64,000 nucleotides of DNA from Planctomycetota bacterium (GCA_013112555.1 JABFGK010000002.1:1116001-1180000); one strand, 5' to 3'; positions 47,772 through 56,383 are shown, numbered from the stretch's first letter. A program made the numbers and translations. The notes: generated by a model from the letters alone, not told the origin.

Positions 47772-49107
47772 GCCTGCCTCCCCCGGTATCCTTCCGCTTG
47801 CCCTCCAGACAGGAGCATCGGGCAACGGCCGGGTTCGAATCAGATTGGGCATCATCACGCGTGCGGCAAGGATCAGTTTGTGCCTTCTGGTCCGAACGGC
47901 ACGGTTCAGGCGACTTCTCGAAGATCCGATAAACCCGCGGGATGCGTGGGGACAGGCGACAGAGAAGTTCATACATGATGCTGTCTGATTGCTGTGCCAG
48001 CATCGGCACGTCATTGGGAGCATCACGCTGACAGCCGAAGAGTTCGACTTCCGACCCGAGGATAATCTGCTCCGGTGCAAAATCGGTGAGGTCGATCGTC
48101 ATTTGATCCATGCTGACCCGCCCGATTACCGGGGCCGGGTACCACTGGTCGTCAAGCGTCCGCACCATGACCATCGCGCGATTCGACAGTGCCACCGGAT
48201 AGCCATCGGCATACCCGACGGGAACAAGACCGATCCGGGTCGGGCGTCGGGCCTTCCAGGTCCAGCCATATCCCACCGGTGTCTCGGCCTCAATCCGTTT
48301 GACATGGACGATCGAACTGCGCCAGCGTGCGATCGGGAGAAAGTGCGATGATGATGATGCTGCCTGCATTTCGCCCGTTTCCGGGTGCTGCATGTCTTCG
48401 TCATCCGGGCCGTACCCAGCCCAGGCCAGCCCGATGCGGACCATCTGCTGGTGTGTTTGCGGGAAGCGGAACATGGCATGGGTGCCGGCCGAATGGACGG
48501 TGCAATCCGTCGGGATCATGGCGGCATGGTCATTGAGAAACGCCTGGAATGCGTCGAGTTGCTGGATCGTTGTTTCGCGACCGTTATCGGCGTTGGCGTA
48601 GTGGGTCAGTAAGCCGGCAAGCCGGACATAGCGATTCTGCTGAATCGTTTGCAACACGGCGCCGGCCTGCTGGGGGGCAATCCCGCCTCGGCTCATGCCG
48701 GTGTCGATTTCGACATGGACCGGGACCGAGCAGCCATATCGGTGCCCAAGCCGGGCCAGCCGATCCAGGTGGGCCTCATCGTGCACGACACAGTGCAGCC
48801 GGCCGGAGATCAGGCTGCGGTACAGCGGGTTTGTGCGGTCGAGATCATCCAGCGGCATGAACACCAGGATCGGCGTGCGGCTGATGCCGGCCGTGACCAG
48901 CTGCAGGGCCTGGTCCGGGGTGTAGACCGCCAGCATATCCACCCCGAGGGACTCCATGCGCTGGGCGATGCGCGGGGCTCCCAGCCCGTAGCCGTCGGCC
49001 TTGAGGACGCAACACAGCCGGACCTGTGATCCGATGATGCGGCGGATTTGGGCAATGTTGTGGTCCAGGCGAGTCAGGTCGAGTTCGACGGTACTGGTGG
49101 GGGGCAT
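47695..49107 (-). CDS. alr: Alanine racemase
   Basis: PLP enzyme converting L- to D-alanine for peptidoglycan. The catalytic lysine is in VLKADGYGLG (about residue 40), the second acid-base tyrosine in TPVGYGWTW, with VGYADGYP and VSMDQMTIDL further on. The core ends near RIPRVYRIF, but the frame runs about 75 residues further through a charged, low-similarity tail into the downstream gene. The tail could be real or could reflect an indel, and the sequence alone does not decide. The ATG at 49107 is next to the conserved N-terminus, and the upstream extension to 49158 is discarded. It diverges from the helicase gene. Confidence 0.94.
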   Translation of the reverse strand: MPPTSTVELDLTRLDHNIAQIRRIIGSQVRLCCVLKADGYGLGAPRIAQRMESLGVDMLAVYTPDQALQLVTAGISRTPILVFMPLDDLDRTNPLYRSLISGRLHCVVHDEAHLDRLARLGHRYGCSVPVHVEIDTGMSRGGIAPQQAGAVLQTIQQNRYVRLAGLLTHYANADNGRETTIQQLDAFQAFLNDHAAMIPTDCTVHSAGTHAMFRFPQTHQQMVRIGLAWAGYGPDDEDMQHPETGEMQAASSSSHFLPIARWRSSIVHVKRIEAETPVGYGWTWKARRPTRIGLVPVGYADGYPVALSNRAMVMVRTLDDQWYPAPVIGRVSMDQMTIDLTDFAPEQIILGSEVELFGCQRDAPNDVPMLAQQSDSIMYELLCRLSPRIPRVYRIFEKSPEPCRSDQKAQTDPCRTRDDAQSDSNPAVARCSCLEGKRKDTGGGRHVSTHGRVAGGIRRDHSCPTGSDSG

Positions 49108-49225
49108 TCGCGTACTGTTTCTGTGAGGGGCTGCCGTGGTGCCGGCTGCAGCCGTCACAGTCCCGGATCGTGTTGGATCAGAATCAACCGGGGACGGGCG
49201 CTGAGCCGATTAATGTTGTATCGTT

Positions 49226-49262
49226 CCCCTGCATGGTATACCATGAGCATTCAGTGCAGGGG
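49226..49262. promoter_or_regulatory. Nested inverted repeat upstream of the helicase gene
   Basis: CCCCTGCA (49226-49233) and TGCAGGGG (49255-49262) are perfect 8-base arms. Between and partly overlapping them is the 14-base palindrome CATGGTATACCATG (49232-49245). It sits in the 257-base divergent gap between alr and the DEAD-box helicase, about 100 bases before the helicase start. It could be an operator or a 5' leader structure. Confidence 0.45.
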
Positions 49263-49364
49263 TCTTCGGGAGGATGACGATGTTTGTATTTTCATATTGA
49301 TTCCTGCCGAACGTACCATTTCGGAGCGGCATATGTACGCTCGGACGACTTCCAGACGGTAGCC

Positions 49365-50804
49365 ATGCAAAACAGCACAGATAAAGACGTATTTCACGCT
49401 GACGCGACCTTCGAGTCACTTGGGCTTCGCTCGAGTGTGCTCAAGGGTGTGACGTCGGCCGGTTTCGATCGACCGACGGACATTCAGGGCCAACTCATCC
49501 CCGAGATCCTCAACGGCCACGATGTACTGGGGCAAGCCCGCACAGGCACCGGCAAGACGGCAGCCTTTGCCCTGCCGCTGCTGCACCTGGTGAACAAGGA
49601 CGACCCGATCCAGGCGCTCGTGCTGGTGCCGACGCGCGAGCTGGCCTTGCAGGTTGTCAGTGAGATCAAGAGTCTCGGAGCGGCGACTCCGATTACGGTC
49701 GTGGCGATCCTCGGCGGGGAGAGCATGGGCAAACAGATCGCTGCTTTGGAACGTGGCCCGCAGATAGTCGTCGGCACGCCGGGCCGGGTCCAGGACCTGC
49801 ACGACCGACGCAAGTTGCCATATGACGGCATCAAGTTTGCCGTGCTGGACGAAGTCGATCGCATGCTCGATATCGGCTTCCGTGATGACATCCGGCGGAT
49901 TCTTGGCCGCATCCCGACGCACCCGCAGACGATTTTCGTGTCGGCCACCATCTCCCCGGACATCGAACAACTGGCCAAGAAGTATCTGAACGATGCGGTG
50001 AAGATTACGACCTCCACCGGGTCGCTCACTGTCTCGCAGGTCGACCAGAGTTACCTGACCGTCGAACAGTGGGATAAAACACGGCTGCTTGTTCACCTGC
50101 TCACCCACGAGGAAGCGGATCTGACGCTGGTCTTTTGCCGAACGAAGGTGACGGTTGATCGGCTCCAGGCCCACCTGAAGAAGAAGGGGATCGATGCGTT
50201 TGCAATTCACGGCGACATGCCGCAGGGCAAGCGGAACTCGATCATGCGGAAACTGCGTTCCGGTCGGTTGAGCGTGGTGGTGGCCTCCGATCTGGCGGCC
50301 CGGGGTCTGGACGTGTCCGGCATTTCGCATGTGATCAACTTCGATCTGCCGGAAGACCCGGAGGTGTATATCCACCGGATCGGCCGAACCGCCCGGGTTG
50401 GCCGCAAGGGGATCGCCTGGAGTTTCGTCGCTCCGGAACAAGGGAAACTGCTGACCGAGATCGAGAAACTGGCCAATACCCATATTCCGATCAAGGAATA
50501 CCCGGACTTCACGCCCGGCCCGCTACCGAAGAATGTCGAGCGCGAGCGCGAAGAGGCTGAGACGCGCAAAGACAATCTCCAGCAGATCAATCGCAATCAG
50601 TTGGGTGCCCCGGTGTGGGAAAAAGAGACGAAAACGGTCGATCCGGACCTGTTTCCCGGCGGCGTGATGCCAACCAAACCGCCGAAGCGCATCCTGGGAG
50701 GCCGAGCCGCCACTCGCCGACGTGCTGCCCAGATCAAGGCTTCCATGCATTCGACCAAGTCGTCAGAAGACAGCGATTCAAGTACCAAGGACGGCAACGA
50801 CTGA
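49365..50804 (+). CDS. DEAD-box-type ATP-dependent RNA helicase
   Basis: 479 residues. Q motif FDRPTDIQGQLIP, motif I ARTGTGKT, Ia PTRELALQ, TPGR, motif II written LDEVD (Val where DEAD has Ala, still DExD), motif III SAT, motif IV VFCRT, motif V ARGLDV, motif VI HRIGRTARVGR. RNA duplex unwinding in ribosome assembly or mRNA decay is the expected role. The C-terminal 80 residues are Lys and Arg-rich and likely an RNA-binding tail. The ATG at 49365 is used because the upstream open frame begins at a non-conserved region. Confidence 0.95.
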   Translation: MQNSTDKDVFHADATFESLGLRSSVLKGVTSAGFDRPTDIQGQLIPEILNGHDVLGQARTGTGKTAAFALPLLHLVNKDDPIQALVLVPTRELALQVVSEIKSLGAATPITVVAILGGESMGKQIAALERGPQIVVGTPGRVQDLHDRRKLPYDGIKFAVLDEVDRMLDIGFRDDIRRILGRIPTHPQTIFVSATISPDIEQLAKKYLNDAVKITTSTGSLTVSQVDQSYLTVEQWDKTRLLVHLLTHEEADLTLVFCRTKVTVDRLQAHLKKKGIDAFAIHGDMPQGKRNSIMRKLRSGRLSVVVASDLAARGLDVSGISHVINFDLPEDPEVYIHRIGRTARVGRKGIAWSFVAPEQGKLLTEIEKLANTHIPIKEYPDFTPGPLPKNVEREREEAETRKDNLQQINRNQLGAPVWEKETKTVDPDLFPGGVMPTKPPKRILGGRAATRRRAAQIKASMHSTKSSEDSDSSTKDGND

Positions 50805-50944
50805 TCGCGTTGCTCATACCATGCACTGATTGACACGCCCACGCCCTGCTTGCCCTCTGCCGGGGCGATCGTGTGCGCGCGGGCGTCTTTGCTTTCTGAT
50901 GCCTATTGGCCTGACCGGATCTGATCTGATTGGATGGTGTCGTC

Positions 50945-51865
50945 ATGGTGGTGGAATTCGGCCGCAATGAAATTCGGCAGGCACTCGAAGAGCGCACTCC
51001 GGTGGTGGCGCTGGAGAGTGCTGTCCTCACGCATGGATTACCACGTCCGACGAATCGGGACACGGTCCTGCGGATGGAGGCCGCCGTCCGCGAGCACGGG
51101 GCAGTCCCGGCGGTGGTCGGGGTGATTGAAGGCCGACTTGTCATCGGGCTGCGACCGGATCAGATTGCGTATCTGGCTGATCATCGTGATGTGGAGAAGG
51201 CAAGCGCTCGCGATTTGGCCCCGCTGATGGCAGCCGGTGCCTCGGCCGGCACGACGGTGGCAGCGACGCTGGCGGCATGTCGATTGTCTGGGATCAGAGT
51301 GTTTGCGACCGGCGGGATCGGAGGGGTGCATCGGGGCTGGGTGGAGACGATGGATGTATCAGCCGATCTCGAGGAAATGGCTGCGACGCCGTGCTGTGTC
51401 GTCAGTTCGGGGGCCAAGGCGATTCTCGATCTGCCGGCGACGTTAGAACGGTTGGAGTCACTGGGCGTGCCGGTGGTTGGCTATCAGACGAACGCGTTTC
51501 CCATGTTCTACTCACGCGGCTCGGATGAGCTGTTGCCGATTTCGCATCGAGTGGACACCCCTGTTCAGGCTGCGGAGGTGTGCCGATTGAACTGGGATGT
51601 ACTAAAGCAACCGGTTGGGGTATTACTGTGCAATCCGGTTGATCCGGACTGTGCGCTGCCGTATGACGAGGTGGAGCAGTTAGTAAAACAGGCCGTGGCC
51701 GCAGCGGAAGATGAGGGGGTCAGCGGGCAGGATGTGACGCCGTACTTGCTGGACGTTCTTAATAGGATGTCGGATGATTCCCGCGCATTGAAGGCGAACC
51801 TGGCATTATTAGAATCCAACGCAGCGCTGGCAGCACAGGTGGCGATTGAGTTGGCGGAGGGGTAG
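50945..51865 (+). CDS. psuG: Pseudouridine-5'-phosphate glycosidase
   Basis: 306 residues. Cleaves pseudouridine 5'-phosphate to uracil and ribose 5-phosphate. Diagnostic segments are TPVVALESAVLTHGLPRPTN near the N-terminus, GVIEGRLVIGL, KASARDLAPLMA (with the active-site lysine of the family) and GIRVFATGGIGGVHRG. The usual partner psuK kinase is not adjacent, so pseudouridine phosphate may arise elsewhere. The ATG at 50945 has GGATGG eight bases upstream. A TTG at 50930 is less likely. A family A palindrome starts 11 bases after the stop. Confidence 0.95.
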   Translation: MVVEFGRNEIRQALEERTPVVALESAVLTHGLPRPTNRDTVLRMEAAVREHGAVPAVVGVIEGRLVIGLRPDQIAYLADHRDVEKASARDLAPLMAAGASAGTTVAATLAACRLSGIRVFATGGIGGVHRGWVETMDVSADLEEMAATPCCVVSSGAKAILDLPATLERLESLGVPVVGYQTNAFPMFYSRGSDELLPISHRVDTPVQAAEVCRLNWDVLKQPVGVLLCNPVDPDCALPYDEVEQLVKQAVAAAEDEGVSGQDVTPYLLDVLNRMSDDSRALKANLALLESNAALAAQVAIELAEG

Positions 51866-51875
51866 GGTGAACAGG

Positions 51876-51898
51876 AGGGGCACATGCAATGTGCCCCT
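51876..51898. repeat. Family A palindrome (perfect copy) upstream of the RAYT gene
   Basis: AGGGGCACAT-GCA-ATGTGCCCCT, perfect 10-base arms, between psuG and the transposase gene. It is the clearest copy of the palindrome that recurs through 46.5-58.5 kb. Confidence 0.9.
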
Positions 51899-51971
51899 CT
51901 TTAGCGCGTTCACTCGTGTGTGAATGGCCAGGCTCGTGACTTCTCGGCAATCCGTTCGTACAATCCGAGTC

Positions 51972-52517
51972 ATGTCATGCGACCCGGACATTCATCATCG
52001 GCGTTCCGTGCGTTTAGGCCGGTATGACTATTCACAGAACGGCGCGTATTTCATTACGGTCTGTTGCCATGGCTGGAAGTGCCTGCTCGGCCGGATTGTA
52101 AGTGGCCGGATGGTGTTGAGCAGTTTCGGCCGTATTGTCAGCGCGGAATGGGAGCGAACGGAAGTAATGCGGCCGCATGTTCGAACTGACTCGTTTGTGG
52201 TGATGCCGAATCATGTACACGGGATCATCATGATTGAAGGCAAGCGGGGAAGTAGGGGCACGCTGCCGCGTGCCCCGCAGAGTGAGCAATTCGGCAAACC
52301 CACATCCGATTCTATTCCAACGATCGTACGGTCATTCAAGGCGGCCACGACGGTGCGCATCAACAGGAACCGCAACAAGCCTGGAGAACCATTTTGGCAG
52401 CGCAACTACTATGAGCATGTGATTCGAGATGAAGATGAACTGTATCAGATACATGAGTACATCCGGACAAACCCGATCCGGTGGGCAGCGGACACGTTGA
52501 ATCGGACTAATGATTGA
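51972..52517 (+). CDS. REP-associated tyrosine transposase (RAYT, Y1/HUH family)
   Basis: 181 residues. The HUH core is present: HxH as VMPNHVHGI (about residue 78) and the nucleophile region FWQRNYYEHVIRDEDEL (about residue 140) followed by IHEYIRTNPIRW. This is the IS200-like Y1 nuclease of the RAYT group, which nicks single-stranded hairpins of REP elements. Residues of about 90-105 are encoded by a copy of the family A palindrome (52255-52276) lying in frame. Copies also flank the gene on both sides. No inverted ends of a classical insertion sequence are seen, consistent with a domesticated RAYT. Confidence 0.9.
   Translation: MSCDPDIHHRRSVRLGRYDYSQNGAYFITVCCHGWKCLLGRIVSGRMVLSSFGRIVSAEWERTEVMRPHVRTDSFVVMPNHVHGIIMIEGKRGSRGTLPRAPQSEQFGKPTSDSIPTIVRSFKAATTVRINRNRNKPGEPFWQRNYYEHVIRDEDELYQIHEYIRTNPIRWAADTLNRTND
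52255..52276. repeat. Family A palindrome inside the RAYT reading frame
   Basis: GGGGCACGC-TGCC-GCGTGCCCC, 9-base arms and a 4-base loop, embedded without shifting the frame. It encodes a short RGTLPRAP stretch not expected in the core fold. Confidence 0.85.
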
Positions 52518-52529
52518 ACTGGCCAGAGG

Positions 52530-52746
52530 AGGGGCACGATGCATCGTGCCCCTACGTTCCGGAGAATGTTTGCGGAGAGACGGGACCGTGGTAGGGGTAC
52601 GACGCATCGTGCCCCTACGCTCCGGGGAATGTTTGAGGAGAGACAGGGCCGTGGTAGGGGCACGCTGCCGCGTGCCCGGCGCTGAGATAGGCAGCGGACT
52701 CGTTGAATCGGAGTAATGATTGAACGGCCAGAGGAGGGGCACGATG
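52530..52746. repeat. Array of family A palindromes with 63-base tandem repeats
   Basis: Three palindromes at 63-base spacing: a perfect 24-base palindrome at 52530-52553 (AGGGGCACGATG and its mirror), a near-perfect copy at 52591-52618, and one from about 52654 to 52678. The linker (CCGG-GAATGTTTG and GAGAGAC elements) is repeated with them. From about 52686 the sequence repeats the last bases of the RAYT gene and its downstream flank (GCAGCGGAC, TGATTGAAC, GGCCAGAGGAGGGGCACGATG) and ends as a half palindrome at 52734-52746. Confidence 0.88.
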
Positions 52747-52766
52747 ATGGTTGCCTATCCTCTCCC

Positions 52767-54515
52767 ATGCCAACGGAATCCAACGATCAATCCACGTCAC
52801 TGATGATCCATAACGCCACCATCTGGACCGGTGATCCGGACAACCCGTGGGCGACGACGATGGTCGTGCGCGGTGGGCGGTTTGTGTATGTCGGGAGCGA
52901 GGAGGAGAGGGGAAGGGGCCCTTCGGCTGCGCTCAGGGGCTCCGACAATGTGCCCCTACGGGAGCCGGCGCCGCAGATCATCGACGCCCATGGCGCGCTG
53001 GTCATCCCCGGGCTAGTCGATGCCCATGCCCACATGCTGGCCGGCGGGTTCATGCTCGACCAGGTGCAACTCAAGGATGCAACCGACAAGGCAGACTTCA
53101 TTCAACGCATTGCAGCCCATTCAGCGACCATGCCGGAGACCGGTGAATGGATCCAGGGCGGCTGGTGGTCGACTGCACAGTGGACAGACACAGGAACCGC
53201 GTCCGATCGGCAACCGACCCGTCATTGGATCGATGCCGTGACATCCGATCGCCCGGTGTGCCTGATGCAAACCGACGGCCATTCAGCGTTGTGCAACTCG
53301 ATCGCACTCACGATCGCAGGGATCACGGCCAACGGGCCGGCCAGTCCGCCGGGCGGTGTCATTGAACGCGACAAAACCATCGGCGAGCCCACCGGCATCC
53401 TCCGAGATACGGCCATGAATCTGGTCAAGAAGCACATCCCGCCGTATACGGTGGATCAACAGGTGGCCGCACTGCGGCGGGCAGCAGGCCATGCTGTGTC
53501 ACACGGCGTCACCACCATTGCAGGGGACATTCCGCTTTTGAGCGAGTTGCCTGCCTACCAGGCGCTGGCCGATGATCCGGGCGACCTGCCGGTGCGCCTC
53601 ATGGTGTATCCCATCACGCCGGACTGGTCTGAAGCGCTCGAGCCGTTGCGTGCCTTTCGGCCGAGTGCCGATCGCATTGAGATCAAAGGATTGAAGTCGT
53701 TTCTGGATGGGGCGCTCGGCTCGCGGACCGGGGCGATGCTCGAGCCGTATCTTGATCCGGCCACCGGCGGCCGGCCGGACCCCGAGGGGTGGCGCGGGGT
53801 GTTGACGCCGGAAGCCGATCAGGAGACGTTGACGACCAACCTTGCGATTGCACTGCAGCACGGTTTGCAGCCGATGGTGCATGCCATTGGGGACGAGGCG
53901 AATCGGGTACTGCTGGATGCCTATGCCCGTGTGTATGGCGAGCGTGGGGGTGTGGCTGATGCGCGCTGCCGGATGGAGCACTGCCAGCACCTGCACCCGG
54001 ATGACATTGCCCGGGCCGGCCGACTCGGGGTGATTGCTTCGATGCAGCCATATCACAAGTACGGCGATGCATCGACCATCGACCGTCTGATCGGTGCGGA
54101 GCGTGCAGCCGCCAGTTTTGCATTTGGGCCGTTGGCTGCTGCCGGGGCTCGGCTGGCGTTCGGCACGGACTGGCCGGTGGTGGGCATTGACCCCTTCCGG
54201 ACGATCGACGTCGCTGTGACCGGCCGGGTGGCAGGCGGGGCTCCCTGGCATCCCGAAAACAGCGTTTCTGCCCCTCACGCATTGCGGGCTTCTACATACG
54301 GGGCTGCCTGGGCCGGCAGGATCGAGCAGCGAATCGGGACAATTCGCGAAGGAATGTTGGCTGATTTCGTGATCCTCGAAACGGAGTCCAGGCCGCCGAA
54401 ACCGGGCAATTCACAACAATTACATAAGTGGCTTCAGGAAATAGAATGGCTCCAGGTGCAGCCGAGGTCTGTACATTCAGGTGGTCGGCCGGTATATCAG
54501 GATAGTGGACTCTGA
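52767..54515 (+). CDS. Amidohydrolase family protein (YtcJ-like)
   Basis: 582 residues. A metal-dependent TIM-barrel hydrolase of the amidohydrolase superfamily: VIPGLVDAHAHMLAGGFM (metal ligands HxH, about residue 88), GVTTIAGDI, IKGLKSFLDGALGSRTGAM (with the usual lysine), MVHAIGDEANR and FGTDWPVVGIDP. Such proteins act on N-acyl or formyl substrates, and the specificity is unknown. A stretch between the first strand and the HxH segment (about residues 48-62) is encoded by a repeat element (52917-52959). The start is uncertain between 52767 and 52803 because repeats occupy the upstream region. Confidence 0.86.
   Translation: MPTESNDQSTSLMIHNATIWTGDPDNPWATTMVVRGGRFVYVGSEEERGRGPSAALRGSDNVPLREPAPQIIDAHGALVIPGLVDAHAHMLAGGFMLDQVQLKDATDKADFIQRIAAHSATMPETGEWIQGGWWSTAQWTDTGTASDRQPTRHWIDAVTSDRPVCLMQTDGHSALCNSIALTIAGITANGPASPPGGVIERDKTIGEPTGILRDTAMNLVKKHIPPYTVDQQVAALRRAAGHAVSHGVTTIAGDIPLLSELPAYQALADDPGDLPVRLMVYPITPDWSEALEPLRAFRPSADRIEIKGLKSFLDGALGSRTGAMLEPYLDPATGGRPDPEGWRGVLTPEADQETLTTNLAIALQHGLQPMVHAIGDEANRVLLDAYARVYGERGGVADARCRMEHCQHLHPDDIARAGRLGVIASMQPYHKYGDASTIDRLIGAERAAASFAFGPLAAAGARLAFGTDWPVVGIDPFRTIDVAVTGRVAGGAPWHPENSVSAPHALRASTYGAAWAGRIEQRIGTIREGMLADFVILETESRPPKPGNSQQLHKWLQEIEWLQVQPRSVHSGGRPVYQDSGL
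52917..52959. repeat. Repeat element inside the amidohydrolase coding region
   Basis: A stretch CCCTTCGGCTGCGCTCAGGGG (starting about 52918) followed by a half of the family A palindrome (CAATGTGCCCCTAC, ending 52959). It lies in frame, and the encoded residues interrupt an otherwise family-like sequence at a surface-loop position. Confidence 0.7.
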
Positions 54516-54583
54516 TACATACTGTCCTGGTATGAGCGAGAATCGGGGAGTCGGGTCGGCCAGCACGATGGAGCACGCACATC

Positions 54584-55117
54584 ATGACACCGGGTGAACG
54601 TCAGCGGTTTGATCGTCTGCTGGATCGGGTGATGGAGTCTTTGCCGGTTCATATTCACAAGGTTCTGGAGCGGGTCCCCATGATCGTCGAGGATGAGCCG
54701 GGTCGGCCACTGGCGATGGAGTTGGCACTCGAGGAACTCCAAATGAGCCCGGACTCGATTCCTGAGCAATGGGCGGCTGACGATTCTGAAAACGGCGACG
54801 AGGACCAGCGGCCATTGACCCCTCACATGTCGGCTGACCGGCGACGACTCGAAGCGATGGCCGACTTCATGGCGGATACGTTGTGTGGCCTGCACACCGG
54901 TGTCCCGCTGGTGGAGCGTTCGATCGATGACAGCCACGGGCAGTTGCCTGACCTGATTCACATTTTCCGGCGAGGGATCATCAACGCCGGCGGGGGGTGG
55001 GATCAGCATGCAGCCAACAAGTATGTGATGGAGCAGATTCGAGTCACGATCATGCACGAACTCGGGCACCATCATGGGCTGCAGGAGGACGATCTGGCTG
55101 AACTCGGCTATGAATAG
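54584..55117 (+). CDS. Metallopeptidase family (zincin-like) protein
   Basis: 177 residues. The zinc-binding HExxH motif occurs as HELGHHHGL near residue 160, at the end of the helix RVTIMHELGHH. The N-terminal half is an acidic, helix-rich region (EELQMSPDSIPEQ). The short length and the HELGHHHG ending match the small possible-zinc-metallopeptidase family of about 100-180 residues. No signal peptide is seen, so it should be cytoplasmic. It follows the amidohydrolase by 68 bases in the same direction, and the physiological target is unknown. Confidence 0.82.
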   Translation: MTPGERQRFDRLLDRVMESLPVHIHKVLERVPMIVEDEPGRPLAMELALEELQMSPDSIPEQWAADDSENGDEDQRPLTPHMSADRRRLEAMADFMADTLCGLHTGVPLVERSIDDSHGQLPDLIHIFRRGIINAGGGWDQHAANKYVMEQIRVTIMHELGHHHGLQEDDLAELGYE

Positions 55118-55191
55118 GGCCGTATTCGAACCACTCGTATTCAGCACCCAGCACCCGGCGCTGGTACCACGCGCCTGCACACTGACTCAGC

Positions 55192-56193
55192 ATGCCCACC
55201 ACGAGCCCTCTCAGCAACACCGACGGTCGGCCGGTATCCGATCGGCCTGATGACACGACTGCGTCGGTCGCAGGCGTCGGTTTTGCACTGGCTGCCTACG
55301 GGGCGTGGGCGCTGGCACCGTTGTATTTCACAGCGGTCGGCCATGTGCCGAGTGTCGAGGTGCTGGCCCATCGGATTGTGTGGTCGCTCGCATTACTGTT
55401 GGCTGTGACGCTGGTCGGCCGCAAGGCACGGCGCGCGCTGTTTGTCTTGCTGAAGTCTCCCCGTGATTTGGCCGGGCTGGTCGTCACGTCCGCGCTCCTG
55501 GCTGTCATCTGGCTGACGTATGTGTGGGCGGTTGCCAATGGTCGGATCGTGGAATCGAGCCTCGGGTACTACATCAACCCGCTGTTCAATGTGTTGCTCG
55601 GGTTCGTGTTTCTGCGCGAGCGGTTCCGGGTCATACAGATTCTGGCAATTGCTCTGGCAGCGCTCGGCGTGGCTTGGTTGACGATCTCGATGCAGGAACT
55701 GCCGTGGATTGCGCTGCTGTTACCGTTTTGTTTCGGGATGTACGGCCTGCTGCGGAAGGTGATGCATGTCGTGGACCCGATGGCCGGCCTGACGGTTGAG
55801 GTCATGATCATGTTTGTGCCGGCTGCGGTGTACCTCGGGGTCTTGACGGGACGCGGGACGGCCGTGTTTATCAATGAATCGCAATCCACTGACATCTTGT
55901 TGATTGCAGCCGGTCCGGTGACCGCGTTGCCGCTGGTCTGGTTTATCAATGGGGCGAAACGGCTGCGCCTGAGTACGTTGGGACTGCTGCAGTACATCGC
56001 GCCGACCGGCCAGTTTCTGCTCGGTGTCCTGCTGTATCACGAGGCGTTTACCCGACACCATGCGATTGCCTTTATCTGTATCTGGACGGCGTTGGCGATC
56101 TATTCATTTGATTCGATCCGGGCGATGAGGCGGCGGCGGTCGGCCGGCGTGGAATCGGGGCCGGCAGCCGGGATTCAACCTATTCTGGATTGA
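55192..56193 (+). CDS. rarD: RarD-type EamA family transporter
   Basis: 333 residues, about ten membrane helices. It opens with GVGFALAAYGAWALAPLYF and has the family hallmarks VEVLAHRIVWSLALLL, GYYINPLFNVLLGFVFLRERF and QYIAPTGQFLLGVLLYHEAF, the last being highly characteristic of RarD. Members of this DMT-superfamily branch are predicted small-metabolite exporters or importers, and RarD itself has been tied to chloramphenicol sensitivity. The ATG at 55192 has a poor ribosome-binding site, but no alternative improves on it. The frame runs to 56193, just before an array of 39-base tandem repeats. Confidence 0.9.
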   Translation: MPTTSPLSNTDGRPVSDRPDDTTASVAGVGFALAAYGAWALAPLYFTAVGHVPSVEVLAHRIVWSLALLLAVTLVGRKARRALFVLLKSPRDLAGLVVTSALLAVIWLTYVWAVANGRIVESSLGYYINPLFNVLLGFVFLRERFRVIQILAIALAALGVAWLTISMQELPWIALLLPFCFGMYGLLRKVMHVVDPMAGLTVEVMIMFVPAAVYLGVLTGRGTAVFINESQSTDILLIAAGPVTALPLVWFINGAKRLRLSTLGLLQYIAPTGQFLLGVLLYHEAFTRHHAIAFICIWTALAIYSFDSIRAMRRRRSAGVESGPAAGIQPILD

Positions 56194-56274
56194 CAACGCT
56201 GGAATGGCACTGTCCCGGCTGGATCGGGCGGGTATTGTGGTATGCGTGGATTACGTCCAGCCTGCGGGGATGCC

Positions 56275-56383
56275 CGCTCCCTCACGGTCGCGGCTCGTCG
56301 GACTGGGAGCAACCGCTCCCTCACGGTCGCGGCTCGTCGGACTGGGAGCAACCGCTCCCATACTGACGCGGCTCGTTTGAGAG
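56275..56383. repeat. Tandem repeat, 39-base unit, about 2.8 copies
   Basis: Two exact copies begin at 56275 and 56314, and a diverged partial copy begins at 56353. The junctions form GGGAGCAACCGCTCCC, an inverted repeat. It lies between the rarD stop and the next gene, whose ribosome-binding site (GAGAGAGGAG) follows directly. Confidence 0.85.

Noticed and set aside
47695..47930. Possible frame error causing the long tail of alanine racemase
   Set aside because: No alternative frame restores a recognisable ending, and the tail overlaps a plausible gene. Left as an oddity rather than a frameshift.
49840..49875. LDEVD in place of LDEAD in the helicase as a sign of altered function
   Set aside because: DExD variants with Val or other small residues are functional, and the remaining motifs are intact.
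52530..52680. CRISPR array from the regularly spaced repeats
   Set aside because: The spacers are themselves repeated, the repeats are palindromes of the RAYT family, and there are no cas genes.
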